A stretch of DNA of 21,847 nucleotides from a virus. The stretch covers positions 1 to 21,847 of IMG/VR virus record IMGVR_UViG_3300028738_000080. One strand, written 5' to 3'. A program made the position numbers and the translations under genes. The notes beneath the pieces are model-generated. The model did no database searches. It worked only from the letters and a program-made list of their open reading frames with translations, and had not been told where the DNA came from. This document shows, piece by piece, positions 14,029 through 20,288 of the stretch (the first letter of the stretch is position 1; every line of letters begins with the position of its first letter).

Positions 14029-14231
14029 TGACATACACATTATATACTATCAACATTCCCAAATACAATACAAAACGAACAGATACACAAAACACGTTTT
14101 TTGAAATAGTAAGGATTAAGTGGTTGCAAGGGTTTTGAATCTCCCGCCAGCTCCACGAAGTTCTATAACATCACTGATATTCACGTATTTACATTAAAAA
14201 TGTGTATGTCAGTTTAAAAAAAGTGTATGTC
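14029..14231. other. Putative attP: tmRNA-3'-end-like core flanked by inverted arm sites
   Basis: The 329-bp gap before the integrase has no gene. CTCCCGCCAGCTCCAC (14141-14156), preceded by GGGTTTTGAAT, matches the 3' end of bacterial tmRNA (E. coli ssrA ends CTCCCGCCAGCTCCACCA). No full tmRNA is present, so this reads as an att core matching ssrA. Around it, TGACATACACATT (14029-14041) and its exact reverse complement (14199-14211), plus GTGTATGTC again at 14223-14231, look like integrase arm-binding sites. The core starts about 143 bp before the integrase ATG. Confidence 0.65.
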
Positions 14232-14255
14232 GTTGTGTATTTTTAGGTTTTAGTG

Positions 14256-14268
14256 TGCGTGGGGACGC
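14256..14268. repeat. TGCGTGGGGACGC element, copy 2 (integrase leader)
   Basis: Second copy of the 13-mer at 11633-11645, also after GGTTTTAGT. It lies 15 bp before the integrase ATG. Confidence 0.45.
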
Positions 14269-14283
14269 TGCTTTACTGACTAT

Positions 14284-15543
14284 ATGAAACGACAGAAATT
14301 GTTCAGGGCGCCGCGCCTGTTTGATCAGGGCGGTGACCTTACAAAACCCTGGTGGATCGAACTGGGGTATCGGGATCCTCGCGACGGCATGATGAAGCGT
14401 AAGCGATATCAGGATGGTTTTGCCCAGTTGCGGACAAAAAAAGACCGGTATAAGTTTGCAGAAGAATTGATCAACAACCTCACTGCAAAACTTCTTAAAG
14501 GTTGGAACCCTACCGACGATTCATCGGTACAGGTAGTATATGTCGATGATCTGGAGTATCACCAGGCAGCTCAGGTATACGGCCGCAAACGGAAAGCAAA
14601 TAAAAACGTCCGGTTCTACGCATCAGAATATGTCACTCTTCAGAAAAGCATCAAAGCAAAAAAGACTTATGAGAGTTACCGCGGAAAGCTGCGCGAATTC
14701 GTCTCCTGGCTTGAACGGGAAAAATTAATCGATAATGATCTTACCACCTACAACCATGATTTAATACTGCGATTTTTCGATTACCTGATCATTGATCGAA
14801 AATTAGCTGGACCAACGATTGAAAAATACAAATTAACGCTCGATGGATTCTGGGCTTACCTCATTGATCGCAAAGCAATAAACGAAAGTCCGGTTGGTAA
14901 AATTCAATTGCCCGAAACAGGCGAAGACTTTTCAGCTATTCCTTTTCTCGACGAAGATCTTCAGCAAATACTTCCCATCATCAGATCCGAAGATCCCCAG
15001 CTATTCATGGGAGCGATGATTCAGTACTTTTGTTTTGTTCGCCCTGGTGACGAGCTACTCAAGTTAAAACTAAACCAGGTAAACTTATCGGCTCGAACAA
15101 TCCATATCCCAAAAAATGTAGCAAAAAAGAGGAAAGAACGGACCGTTGATATCCCCGAACAGATGTATAAGATTTTGGTCGATCAGGGAATACAATGCTA
15201 TGGCAAGGATATGTACCTGATAGGTCCGTTTGGCCGACCTGGTAACCGACCAATAGGTTATAACACTTTGCGGGGCCGCTTCAATAAATACCGTGACCGG
15301 TTGGGATTAACTGATCTTTATAAATGGTATTCATTCAAGCATACTGGCGCCGGAAAATTACTGGAGAGCGGTGCGACAATTATCGAGATCATGAACCAGC
15401 TGGGACATACTGATATCGCCTCCACCTATCGATACATCCGCCGTCACTTTGGCGATCGTTCGGAGCATGTCCGTACTAAGTTCCCCGATCCTCCTGGTTT
15501 CGGTTTTAATGAGGTACCGGAGTCAATTGAATTCTTTATTTAA
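14284..15543 (+). CDS. int: Tyrosine recombinase (phage integrase)
   Basis: 419 aa. An arm-binding type N-terminal part (about 1-100), a SAM-like core-binding domain (about 108-205) and the catalytic domain (about 215-395). Catalytic residues: Arg253 in FVRPGDELLKLKL, Lys in the KNVAKKRKER strand (about 277-284), His353 in SFKHTGAGK, His375 in QLGHTD and the nucleophile Tyr384 in STYRYI. The HxxR arginine is replaced by Ala356 (HTGA), a variant seen in many Bacteroidota integrases. Divergent from the early side, on the plus strand, with the att site upstream. Integration is predicted at the tmRNA gene. Confidence 0.95.
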   Translation: MKRQKLFRAPRLFDQGGDLTKPWWIELGYRDPRDGMMKRKRYQDGFAQLRTKKDRYKFAEELINNLTAKLLKGWNPTDDSSVQVVYVDDLEYHQAAQVYGRKRKANKNVRFYASEYVTLQKSIKAKKTYESYRGKLREFVSWLEREKLIDNDLTTYNHDLILRFFDYLIIDRKLAGPTIEKYKLTLDGFWAYLIDRKAINESPVGKIQLPETGEDFSAIPFLDEDLQQILPIIRSEDPQLFMGAMIQYFCFVRPGDELLKLKLNQVNLSARTIHIPKNVAKKRKERTVDIPEQMYKILVDQGIQCYGKDMYLIGPFGRPGNRPIGYNTLRGRFNKYRDRLGLTDLYKWYSFKHTGAGKLLESGATIIEIMNQLGHTDIASTYRYIRRHFGDRSEHVRTKFPDPPGFGFNEVPESIEFFI

Positions 15544-15557
15544 ATCGAAGCTTTTTT

Positions 15558-15592
15558 AAGCCTCCCCTTGAGGGGGAGGTTTGGTGGGGGCT
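15558..15592. repeat. C/G-rich hairpin element (copy 3)
   Basis: AAGCCTCCCCTTGAGGGGGA, then GGTTTGGTGGGGGCT, between the integrase stop and the convergent lysis genes. Inner stem CCTCCCC/GGGGGAGG; alternative outer pairing AGCC..CCCC with GGGGGCT. Confidence 0.7.
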
Positions 15593-15624
15593 AAAAAAAC
15601 CCCCGGACAACGCGTGACCGGGGG
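15593..15624 (-). terminator. Intrinsic terminator of the minus-strand lysis operon
   Basis: On the minus strand CCCCCGG, an 11-nt loop and CCGGGGG (7-bp GC stem) are followed by a T7 run. It lies downstream of the spanin-like gene (stop at 15737) and keeps minus-strand transcription out of the integrase. 15625-15736 holds only an AAGGACTTT-type repeat unit near its end. Confidence 0.8.
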
Positions 15625-15736
15625 AAACCAATAATCTATAAAAAAAAGAGAAAATCCTAACCTTCAGTATCAACCCTGATATTAACCGGATTATGGCTGA
15701 TTTCATTAAATATTGAATTGCCTTAAAGTCCTTATT

Positions 15737-16420
15737 CTACTTTGCAATAAAAATCCCTCCAACCAACCCAACTGCTCCATACACATACCAATGATCCCAC
15801 CATCTGCTTACAGGTTTTACGATCAAGGCATTTCCAACAGTAATTTTGCCATATGGGTTTTTAATCTTCGGATCGAACGGATCTGTTAGTCTTGCCTGTA
15901 CCAGGTTATCCTTGCCGTTCTGAGTTGTATAGAGTTCGATTCCGGTTTGATAAAAATAACTTAAATCTGAACTGCCTGGTTGTATTGTCTGGTTCAAAAA
16001 TAAATACCGGTCATTCCATTTCCCAATTTGTCCATGTATGGTATCCGTTTTAGTTTTCCAAAGGGTATCATGCAGAGCCATGGTTGAGTGGTTAGAGGCT
16101 TCATATTTTAGTCTCAGCGCCTCCGTAAGATCTCTCCATTTAATATCATTTTTTCGCAGTTCCGACGCGCTACTTAGTCCGGCATCCAATAGGGCCTGCT
16201 TCAGGTTGTCTTTTTCAACCACATCAGCTCGGATGATCGAGATAAGATCACCGTTTTTACCCTTATGAAAGGTAACCGAATCATTCATCGCACTTAGTTG
16301 CACACTCTTCAGTTGTAGTTCGTCCTTGAGTTTGTTATTCGAACATCGCTGAACGCCAAACACGCAGACAGCCAGTACTACTAGCGCCACCCACCAATAC
16401 TTTAAAACAATTGCTTTCAT
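15737..16420 (-). CDS. Membrane-anchored spanin-like (Rz-type) protein
   Basis: 227 aa. N-terminal membrane anchor (about 8-24, YWWVALVVLAVCVFGVQ) followed by RCSNNK, then a long coiled-coil-rich periplasmic part (about 28-115), a DTLWKTKTDTI stretch, a beta-rich segment (about 140-205) and a second hydrophobic stretch at the C-terminus (WYVYGAVGLVGGIFIA). The layout resembles DUF6549-type proteins of Bacteroidota phages that sit in lysis modules where Rz-like inner spanins would be. Lysis context (YegP-like, holin and endolysin genes upstream) supports this; the sequence match is by pattern only. Confidence 0.6.
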   Translation of the reverse strand: MKAIVLKYWWVALVVLAVCVFGVQRCSNNKLKDELQLKSVQLSAMNDSVTFHKGKNGDLISIIRADVVEKDNLKQALLDAGLSSASELRKNDIKWRDLTEALRLKYEASNHSTMALHDTLWKTKTDTIHGQIGKWNDRYLFLNQTIQPGSSDLSYFYQTGIELYTTQNGKDNLVQARLTDPFDPKIKNPYGKITVGNALIVKPVSRWWDHWYVYGAVGLVGGIFIAK

Positions 16421-16424
16421 ACTC

Positions 16425-16610
16425 TCAGTTTAAATATTTGTTCTCAATTTCGCAGCCAGCAGCGCCCTGTTGGATCAGGTCAATAGCGCTTACCATATCA
16501 ACCCGGTTATTATACTTCTCCGAATGTGCCAGTGTTTTACCGTTTTTAGAAACAATCTTGAAACTCCACTTCTGTTTGAAAAGTCCGTTTCTGGTGATTA
16601 CTATTTTCAT
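16425..16610 (-). CDS. YegP/DUF1508-like small protein
   Basis: 61 aa with one DUF1508 unit: FKIVSKNGKTLAHSEKYNNR (17-36), then a helix and a short strand. Enteric YegP has two units; this has one. Function of the family is unknown. The ATG overlaps the holin-like gene stop by 4 nt, and the stop is 4 bp before the spanin-like ATG, so it is part of the lysis operon. Confidence 0.75.
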   Translation of the reverse strand: MKIVITRNGLFKQKWSFKIVSKNGKTLAHSEKYNNRVDMVSAIDLIQQGAAGCEIENKYLN

Positions 16611-16981
16611 GGGTTTGATATTGTTTGTGATGATGAAGCAGTTATTGTTGATGTTTCGCTCGTATCCTTCACTCCTGTTCGCATCTCTGCAAACTTCTGG
16701 ATTGCTTTTGGTACCACCGTGGCCACCACCAGGATCGTGAATATATCCCAGTCGATTCGTTTAAGCTGGGTCATCAGCATATTAAACGACTGTTCGCTGA
16801 TGCTCTTATCCCTAAGCAACTGAACATACTGGGCAAAATGCGATTCATACGACTCATTCGAGAAAAACATATAAATGATCAAAAGCACAAAAAACAGCGC
16901 CTCAAGCAACCGCATAAACGATCTGGAAACACTTCCATCCTTCTGTACCTCCTCCAAAAAACCTGTCTTCCCTTTCATCAT
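16607..16981 (-). CDS. Small two-membrane-segment protein, holin candidate
   Basis: 124 aa with two membrane segments: LLEALFFVLLIIYMFF (about 25-40) and DIFTILVVATVVPKAI (about 79-94). Charged ends and a Ser/Thr-rich tail. It follows the endolysin and precedes the spanin-like protein, the usual place of a holin. A tandem Met start (16981/16978). A second, different holin candidate lies at 19677-20117, so one of the two may be an antiholin or unrelated. Confidence 0.6.
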   Translation of the reverse strand: MMKGKTGFLEEVQKDGSVSRSFMRLLEALFFVLLIIYMFFSNESYESHFAQYVQLLRDKSISEQSFNMLMTQLKRIDWDIFTILVVATVVPKAIQKFAEMRTGVKDTSETSTITASSSQTISNP

Positions 16982-16990
16982 TTTAATTTT

Positions 16991-17032
16991 TTAATCAGTA
17001 CAATCCTCAAATCAGCTTAATCATAGTTCAGA
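16991..17032. repeat. TGATTAA-type leader with AGTCTGAACTATGATTAAG start
   Basis: The minus strand begins with AGTCTGAACTATGATTAAG, shared with the leader at 21506-21546. TGATT units follow. Confidence 0.65.
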
Positions 17033-17044
17033 CTCCTTTTTTTT

Positions 17045-17135
17045 AAGCCCTCCCTTGTGGGGAGGGTTTGTTTGGGGCTTTAAGTCTCCCCTTGTGGGGG
17101 AGATTTAGAGGGGGCTGGAGGGTTTGGGTGGGGCT
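17045..17135. repeat. C/G-rich hairpin elements (copies 4, 5 and a 3' half-copy)
   Basis: Two full copies in tandem (17045-17080 and 17082-17116) plus a 3' half-copy (17117-17135), between the endolysin stop (17134) and the holin-like gene. The arms differ in sequence but pair within each copy (CCCTCCC/GGGAGGG; TCTCCCC/GGGGGAGA), so compensatory changes keep the hairpin. Confidence 0.75.
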
Positions 17136-17568
17136 ATCCTTTCACTCTCAACAGTTCCCCGCCCGTCCAGTACCTCACATCGCTGTGCACCCAGCTTACT
17201 CTATCCTCAATACAAGTGATCCCCAGCTCCTGCCAATGCTCCTGGATATATTGCCTCACTTCTTCAGCCGGTACCGCGAAAAGCTTATCCGAAGCCCGCC
17301 CAAACGAATGCTGTGAAGTTGGCGAGTAAAAGCTGCTATCCGGCGTCCTCAATCCCGACCAGTTTCGGTCCCCGCCGTTCCACCAGCTGTTGATCGTCAC
17401 GCTCCCAAACACATCCCTTAGTTTTTGATCAGCCTCAATCAACCGTGCATCGAGCAACCCGATTAAAATATGAGGTACCGACGAATATTTTAGATATAAA
17501 TCCTTCGGAATATACTCGTCAAGAAATAAGTTGTCAGTCAGTTTAATTCGTTCCATTTTGTATGACAT
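17134..17568 (-). CDS. M15-family peptidase (phage endolysin)
   Basis: 144 aa. Zinc ligands of the M15 (D-Ala-D-Ala carboxypeptidase/VanY) family: His87 and Asp94 in QHSFGRASD, and His128 in SWVHSDVR. Also the WWNGGDRNWSGLR turn (62-74) typical of the group. No signal peptide, so a holin is needed for release. Cuts peptide cross-links in peptidoglycan at the end of infection. The ATG at 17568 is 3 bp after the upstream stop. The length fits phage M15 enzymes of about 130-150 aa. Confidence 0.85.
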   Translation of the reverse strand: MSYKMERIKLTDNLFLDEYIPKDLYLKYSSVPHILIGLLDARLIEADQKLRDVFGSVTINSWWNGGDRNWSGLRTPDSSFYSPTSQHSFGRASDKLFAVPAEEVRQYIQEHWQELGITCIEDRVSWVHSDVRYWTGGELLRVKG

Positions 17569-17571
17569 TAT

Positions 17572-18231
17572 TTAAGCTTCTTCTAATAATTTCATCCGCC
17601 ACACTGCGCTCGTTTCATCTCCGGTCAGCACGCAGAGATATTCAGCGTCGATTGTATACGAGCGGTCACCCAGATTACCGGCATCCACTCCTGAGTGTTT
17701 TTCGCCAGTGGTAATCGTTGGCACTGAATAAAGATTATACCATTCTTCATCATTTAAAAAATGCCATTGAATCATCCCCTGCATTACCCTGAATTCAAAC
17801 CGTGGACCATACACGAAATTTATCCAATCCTCCTCCGATCCTGGGAATCCATTGTCAACTGCAATTTCATAGTTCGATTTTCCATCTTCACCTTTTAAAA
17901 ATGCAATCTGCTCTTCGGTCAAATCCTGCCACCGCAGCGGGTCGCCCTTCAGTTCAGCCTTCTGTGCGTCAGTCATATCCTCCCAGTAAAGCCCTTTAAG
18001 CATCTGAAGTTGTTCAGGAGTGAAATCCTCAAACACAAACGGATTTCCCTTTATCGAGGCAAACCACTCTTCCTTGGTACCCGTAAAAATGCCCGACAAA
18101 ACAGCATCCAGGTAAGCAGATATTCCGGCCACCGCATTACTCACTGTGATGTTTACCTCTTCAATAGGCTCTTCAACAGTTAAATTTACCTGCTCAATGG
18201 TCTCGTTTACTATGATTTGGAAAATTTCCAT
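17572..18231 (-). CDS. Tail-fibre-like protein with GTxEEW repeats
   Basis: 219 aa. Contains FTGTKEEWFASIKG (about 49-62) and GKSNYEIAVDNGFPGSEEDW (about 116-135), the SAYE(I/L)AVxNGFxGTxEEW motif of phage tail fibres and collagen-like structural proteins. Repeated ...QLxxLKG / AELKGDPLRWQDLTEEQ units (about 75-115) form a short series. The N-terminal 30 residues alternate (IEQVNLTVEEPIEEVNITVS). The C-terminal 80 residues are beta-rich. No collagen Gly-X-Y run. Virion role inferred. Confidence 0.7.
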   Translation of the reverse strand: MEIFQIIVNETIEQVNLTVEEPIEEVNITVSNAVAGISAYLDAVLSGIFTGTKEEWFASIKGNPFVFEDFTPEQLQMLKGLYWEDMTDAQKAELKGDPLRWQDLTEEQIAFLKGEDGKSNYEIAVDNGFPGSEEDWINFVYGPRFEFRVMQGMIQWHFLNDEEWYNLYSVPTITTGEKHSGVDAGNLGDRSYTIDAEYLCVLTGDETSAVWRMKLLEEA

Positions 18232-18237
18232 TATAAC

Positions 18238-18365
18238 AGCCCCCCTGCCCCCCGTTGGGGGGTTCCTTTGCGATCTGTTGTTTTATCAATATATCTTCTC
18301 ATAGCAATCATCTCGTTTCTTCGTTCTTTAAGCCCCCTCTTTTGGAGGGGGTTTGGGGGAGGCTT
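18238..18365. repeat. C/G-rich hairpin elements (copies 6 and 7)
   Basis: 18238-18266 (CCCCCC-GTT-GGGGGG hairpin) and 18330-18365 (AAGCCCCCTC...GAGGGGGTTTGG..). The latter is preceded by TTTCTTCGTTCTTTAAG, almost the same as before copy 9 at about 19080, so the repeated unit is longer than the hairpin. 18267-18329 shows nothing else. Confidence 0.7.
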
Positions 18366-18370
18366 GTCCA

Positions 18371-18718
18371 TTACAGCGCCGAAATATAGCTTTGTATTAC
18401 CCATTTCCCTTCAACGTAAATTTTTTCGCGCTGGTCCTGAAACCTGATCCGCAGATCCCACATATATGTCCCTGCTGCTAATTTGATTATCTGCGGAGGA
18501 ATAGTGATTGTACGTTGCTCAACATTTATAACCATAGTCCCATCCCCTGGCCTGAATTGCTGCATCACCGGTGTGCCTGACGATTTCCTCACCTGCATGA
18601 TGGCTGCTGCATACTGAAGATTATACAAATCACCTTCGGGCAGTGTAAACTTGATGCCCTCAAAAGTAGTGTGGCTCTTGTATTCCTTTAGATTATGAGT
18701 TTGTGTCCCCATTTTCAT
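18371..18718 (-). CDS. Putative structural (baseplate/tail) beta-sandwich protein
   Basis: 115 aa. TTFEGIKFTLPEGDLYNL ... AAIMQVRKSSGTPV ... GTYMWDLRIRFQDQREKIYV ... GKWVIQSYISAL: the strand-rich layout and the TYxWDLxIxF segment resemble the N-terminal domain of phage baseplate upper proteins (BppU-like). No catalytic motif. It precedes the tail-fibre-like gene in transcription order. Confidence 0.6.
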   Translation of the reverse strand: MKMGTQTHNLKEYKSHTTFEGIKFTLPEGDLYNLQYAAAIMQVRKSSGTPVMQQFRPGDGTMVINVEQRTITIPPQIIKLAAGTYMWDLRIRFQDQREKIYVEGKWVIQSYISAL

Positions 18719-18740
18719 AATATGAGTGATAAATTTAACT

Positions 18741-18995
18741 TCACATTCCTAATAAAAAATAATCGGGACAATCACCCTCCTCCATCTCTTCCGGTCCCGA
18801 TATATTTTTAATAAAACTACCTTTGTGCGCCCGTTGACGAAAGGACAAATCAACAGGCATGTCCCGGGACGATAGACTCCGCCCGATCAGCTTTTTTATA
18901 TCCCCTTCATCCAACGGAATGAAAACAAATCGATTCAGCCCATCATCCCAATGAAATATCACTTCTTTACCCTTCTCTAATCCAACGTATGCCAT
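18741..18995 (-). CDS. Small protein of unknown function
   Basis: 84 aa from the ATG at 18995 (MAYVGLEKGKEVIFHWDDGL). The frame is open further upstream, but there it translates the C/G-rich element (QKAPPCGGVGEAL) from a TTG, so I reject that extension. Beta-rich N-terminal half, acidic end. Possibly a small virion protein by position; not recognised. Confidence 0.65.
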   Translation of the reverse strand: MAYVGLEKGKEVIFHWDDGLNRFVFIPLDEGDIKKLIGRSLSSRDMPVDLSFRQRAHKGSFIKNISGPEEMEEGDCPDYFLLGM

Positions 18996-18997
18996 CA

Positions 18998-19147
18998 AAG
19001 CCTCCCCAACCCCTCCACAGGGAGGGGCTTTTTGCAATTCGTTATTTCAAAATTGTTTCTTTTCATATCATAAATCTAATTTCTTCGTTCTTCAAGTCCC
19101 CTCCCTTTGGAGGGGATTTAGGGGAGGCTGTAGGTTTGGAGGGGGCT
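18998..19147. repeat. C/G-rich hairpin elements (copies 8, 9 and a half-copy)
   Basis: 18998-19031 is an inverted copy (CCTCCCCAACCCCTCC ... GGAGGGGCTT). 19094-19129 is a forward copy (CCCCTCCCTTTGGAGGGG), followed by the half-copy GTAGGTTTGGAGGGGGCT (19130-19147). They fill the gap between two minus-strand genes; no gene seen. Confidence 0.72.
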
Positions 19148-19579
19148 CTATTTCTTCATCCACCACTCGTAAAAATCCTTCACCGTCGCCCGTCGCTGCC
19201 TGATCCTGCAAACCTTATTTCGGTGTATGCATAGTTGTTTTGGTTCGTAATAATAACTCCTGGGCTTTGGCGACGTCGATATCGATCCCGCCTTATAATC
19301 ACGGCAAACCACCGCGAACCACACCGTATCCGGCGTATTCCCGAAAAAATAATCAGGTTCCCCGGCCTTCAGCACCTTCCCGTTTCCCAACCTGATATCA
19401 GCTTTCGGATACACCACAAACTTGTAAGTTATTCGACCCAGCTGCTCAACTGTATCTGCAACCAACTTATTACAATAAGCCAGGTACTTCGTATACTCCC
19501 CTTGATCTGCCTTTTTAACAACCGTCGGCGTTGCTGCCATCAGCAGCGGAAACAAAAGCAATAAGTAAAGTTTTTTCAT
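19148..19579 (-). CDS. Secreted small protein of unknown function
   Basis: 143 aa. MKKLYLLLLFPLLMAATPTV is a Sec signal peptide with likely cleavage after about residue 16. No lipobox Cys. The mature part has five Cys, a hydrophobic/aromatic middle (YFFGNTPDTVWFAVVCRDYK) and a basic C-terminal region (CIHRNKVCRIRQRR) ending FYEWWMKK. It sits after the holin-like gene in the late operon. Could be periplasmic, part of lysis, or an exclusion factor; no evidence decides. Confidence 0.65.
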   Translation of the reverse strand: MKKLYLLLLFPLLMAATPTVVKKADQGEYTKYLAYCNKLVADTVEQLGRITYKFVVYPKADIRLGNGKVLKAGEPDYFFGNTPDTVWFAVVCRDYKAGSISTSPKPRSYYYEPKQLCIHRNKVCRIRQRRATVKDFYEWWMKK

Positions 19580-19591
19580 TTTTTTTGATTC

Positions 19592-19661
19592 TTTATTGGA
19601 TATTCAATATTCGATATTGGTTATTTTCCTTACTGACCTTAACCTCCTTACTTCCCTTATT
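19592..19661. repeat. Leader repeats (TATTCAATATT type and AAGGAGGTT type)
   Basis: Minus strand: AAGGGAAGT, AAGGAGGTT, AAGGTCAGT, AAGGAAAAT (period 9), then ATAACCAAT, ATCGAATAT, TGAATATCC (period 9). Two unit types are joined in one leader. Confidence 0.7.
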
Positions 19662-19676
19662 TTTATTCCAGTCTTA

Positions 19677-20117
19677 TTAATCCGTACCTAATTCATCTTT
19701 AATCTTTTTCTTAAAAAGTCCTTCCAGATTATAAAACCCTTGCCATTGTGTAATTTTAAAGCCGTTTTTTGCAATCGAGAATATAAGTACTCCCGAAATA
19801 AACCATCCGATTAGATTGTAAGTGGGTAACCATTGCTGTTTGCAGGTAGTATCCCACAGATACGCCATAATAATTAAAACGATGGAAATTAACATCCTTG
19901 GAAATGTTGTGCACCAAACAATTTTTGTTGAAAATCTTTCGCCTCTCAATCGTCTGGCTGCCCAATATCCAAAAAGCATGTCCAGAATAAAAAATAGTAT
20001 TACCAGGTGAACCAGATCCTTAATCGGAAGAAAATAACCAATGATAGCACTGATCGTTCCGCAGAGTGTTTTCCAAACCCAATCAGCCATCGAATCTAAA
20101 GAGAGTAAAGTGTTCAT
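19677..20117 (-). CDS. Phage holin family protein
   Basis: 146 aa with three to four membrane segments: IIGYFLPIKDLVHLVILFFILDML (read as two short segments, about 20-50), MLISIVLIIMAYLW (about 75-88), and NLIGWFISGVLIFSIA (about 101-116). A basic loop AARRLRGERFSTK lies between the first and second. Pattern and length match the Bacteroidota Phage_holin_4-like group. It follows the terminator at 20166-20189, so it likely has its own promoter. It would make the membrane lesion for the M15 enzyme. Confidence 0.75.
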   Translation of the reverse strand: MNTLLSLDSMADWVWKTLCGTISAIIGYFLPIKDLVHLVILFFILDMLFGYWAARRLRGERFSTKIVWCTTFPRMLISIVLIIMAYLWDTTCKQQWLPTYNLIGWFISGVLIFSIAKNGFKITQWQGFYNLEGLFKKKIKDELGTD

Positions 20118-20165
20118 GACGTTTTGATTTCAAATATGGTGTGAAATGCTACTTAACGAAAGGAC

Positions 20166-20189
20166 AAAAAAAAAGCGACCTCCGCCGCT
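20166..20189 (-). terminator. Intrinsic terminator
   Basis: Minus strand: AGCGGC-GGAG-GTCGCT (6-bp stem with one G-T pair) followed by a T9 run. Lies between the glycosyltransferase-methyltransferase gene and the holin, separating tail-end genes from the lysis block. Confidence 0.75.
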
Positions 20190-20198
20190 CTCTTTCTT

Positions 20199-20278
20199 TA
20201 AGCCCTCCCTTGTGCGGAGGGTTTGGGTGGGGCTTCTTTTTTTAAGCCTCCCCCCACGGGGGAGATTTAGAGGGGGCT
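20199..20278. repeat. C/G-rich hairpin elements (copies 10 and 11)
   Basis: 20199-20235 (CCCTCCC...GGAGGG, then TTTGGGTGGGGCTT) and 20244-20278 (CCTCCCCCCACGGGGGAG, then ATTTAGAGGGGGCT), tandem, 11 bp after the stop of the glycosyltransferase-methyltransferase gene. Confidence 0.72.
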
Positions 20279-20288
20279 GTTGGGCTGT

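Noticed and set aside
14029-14283. A complete tmRNA gene
   Set aside because: Only the 3' tRNA-like end matches. There is no GGGGCTG 5' end or tag-coding part in the preceding sequence, so it is read as an att core.
18996-19037. TTG-initiated extension of the gene ending at 18741
   Set aside because: It translates the C/G-rich hairpin element; the ATG at 18995 follows it directly.
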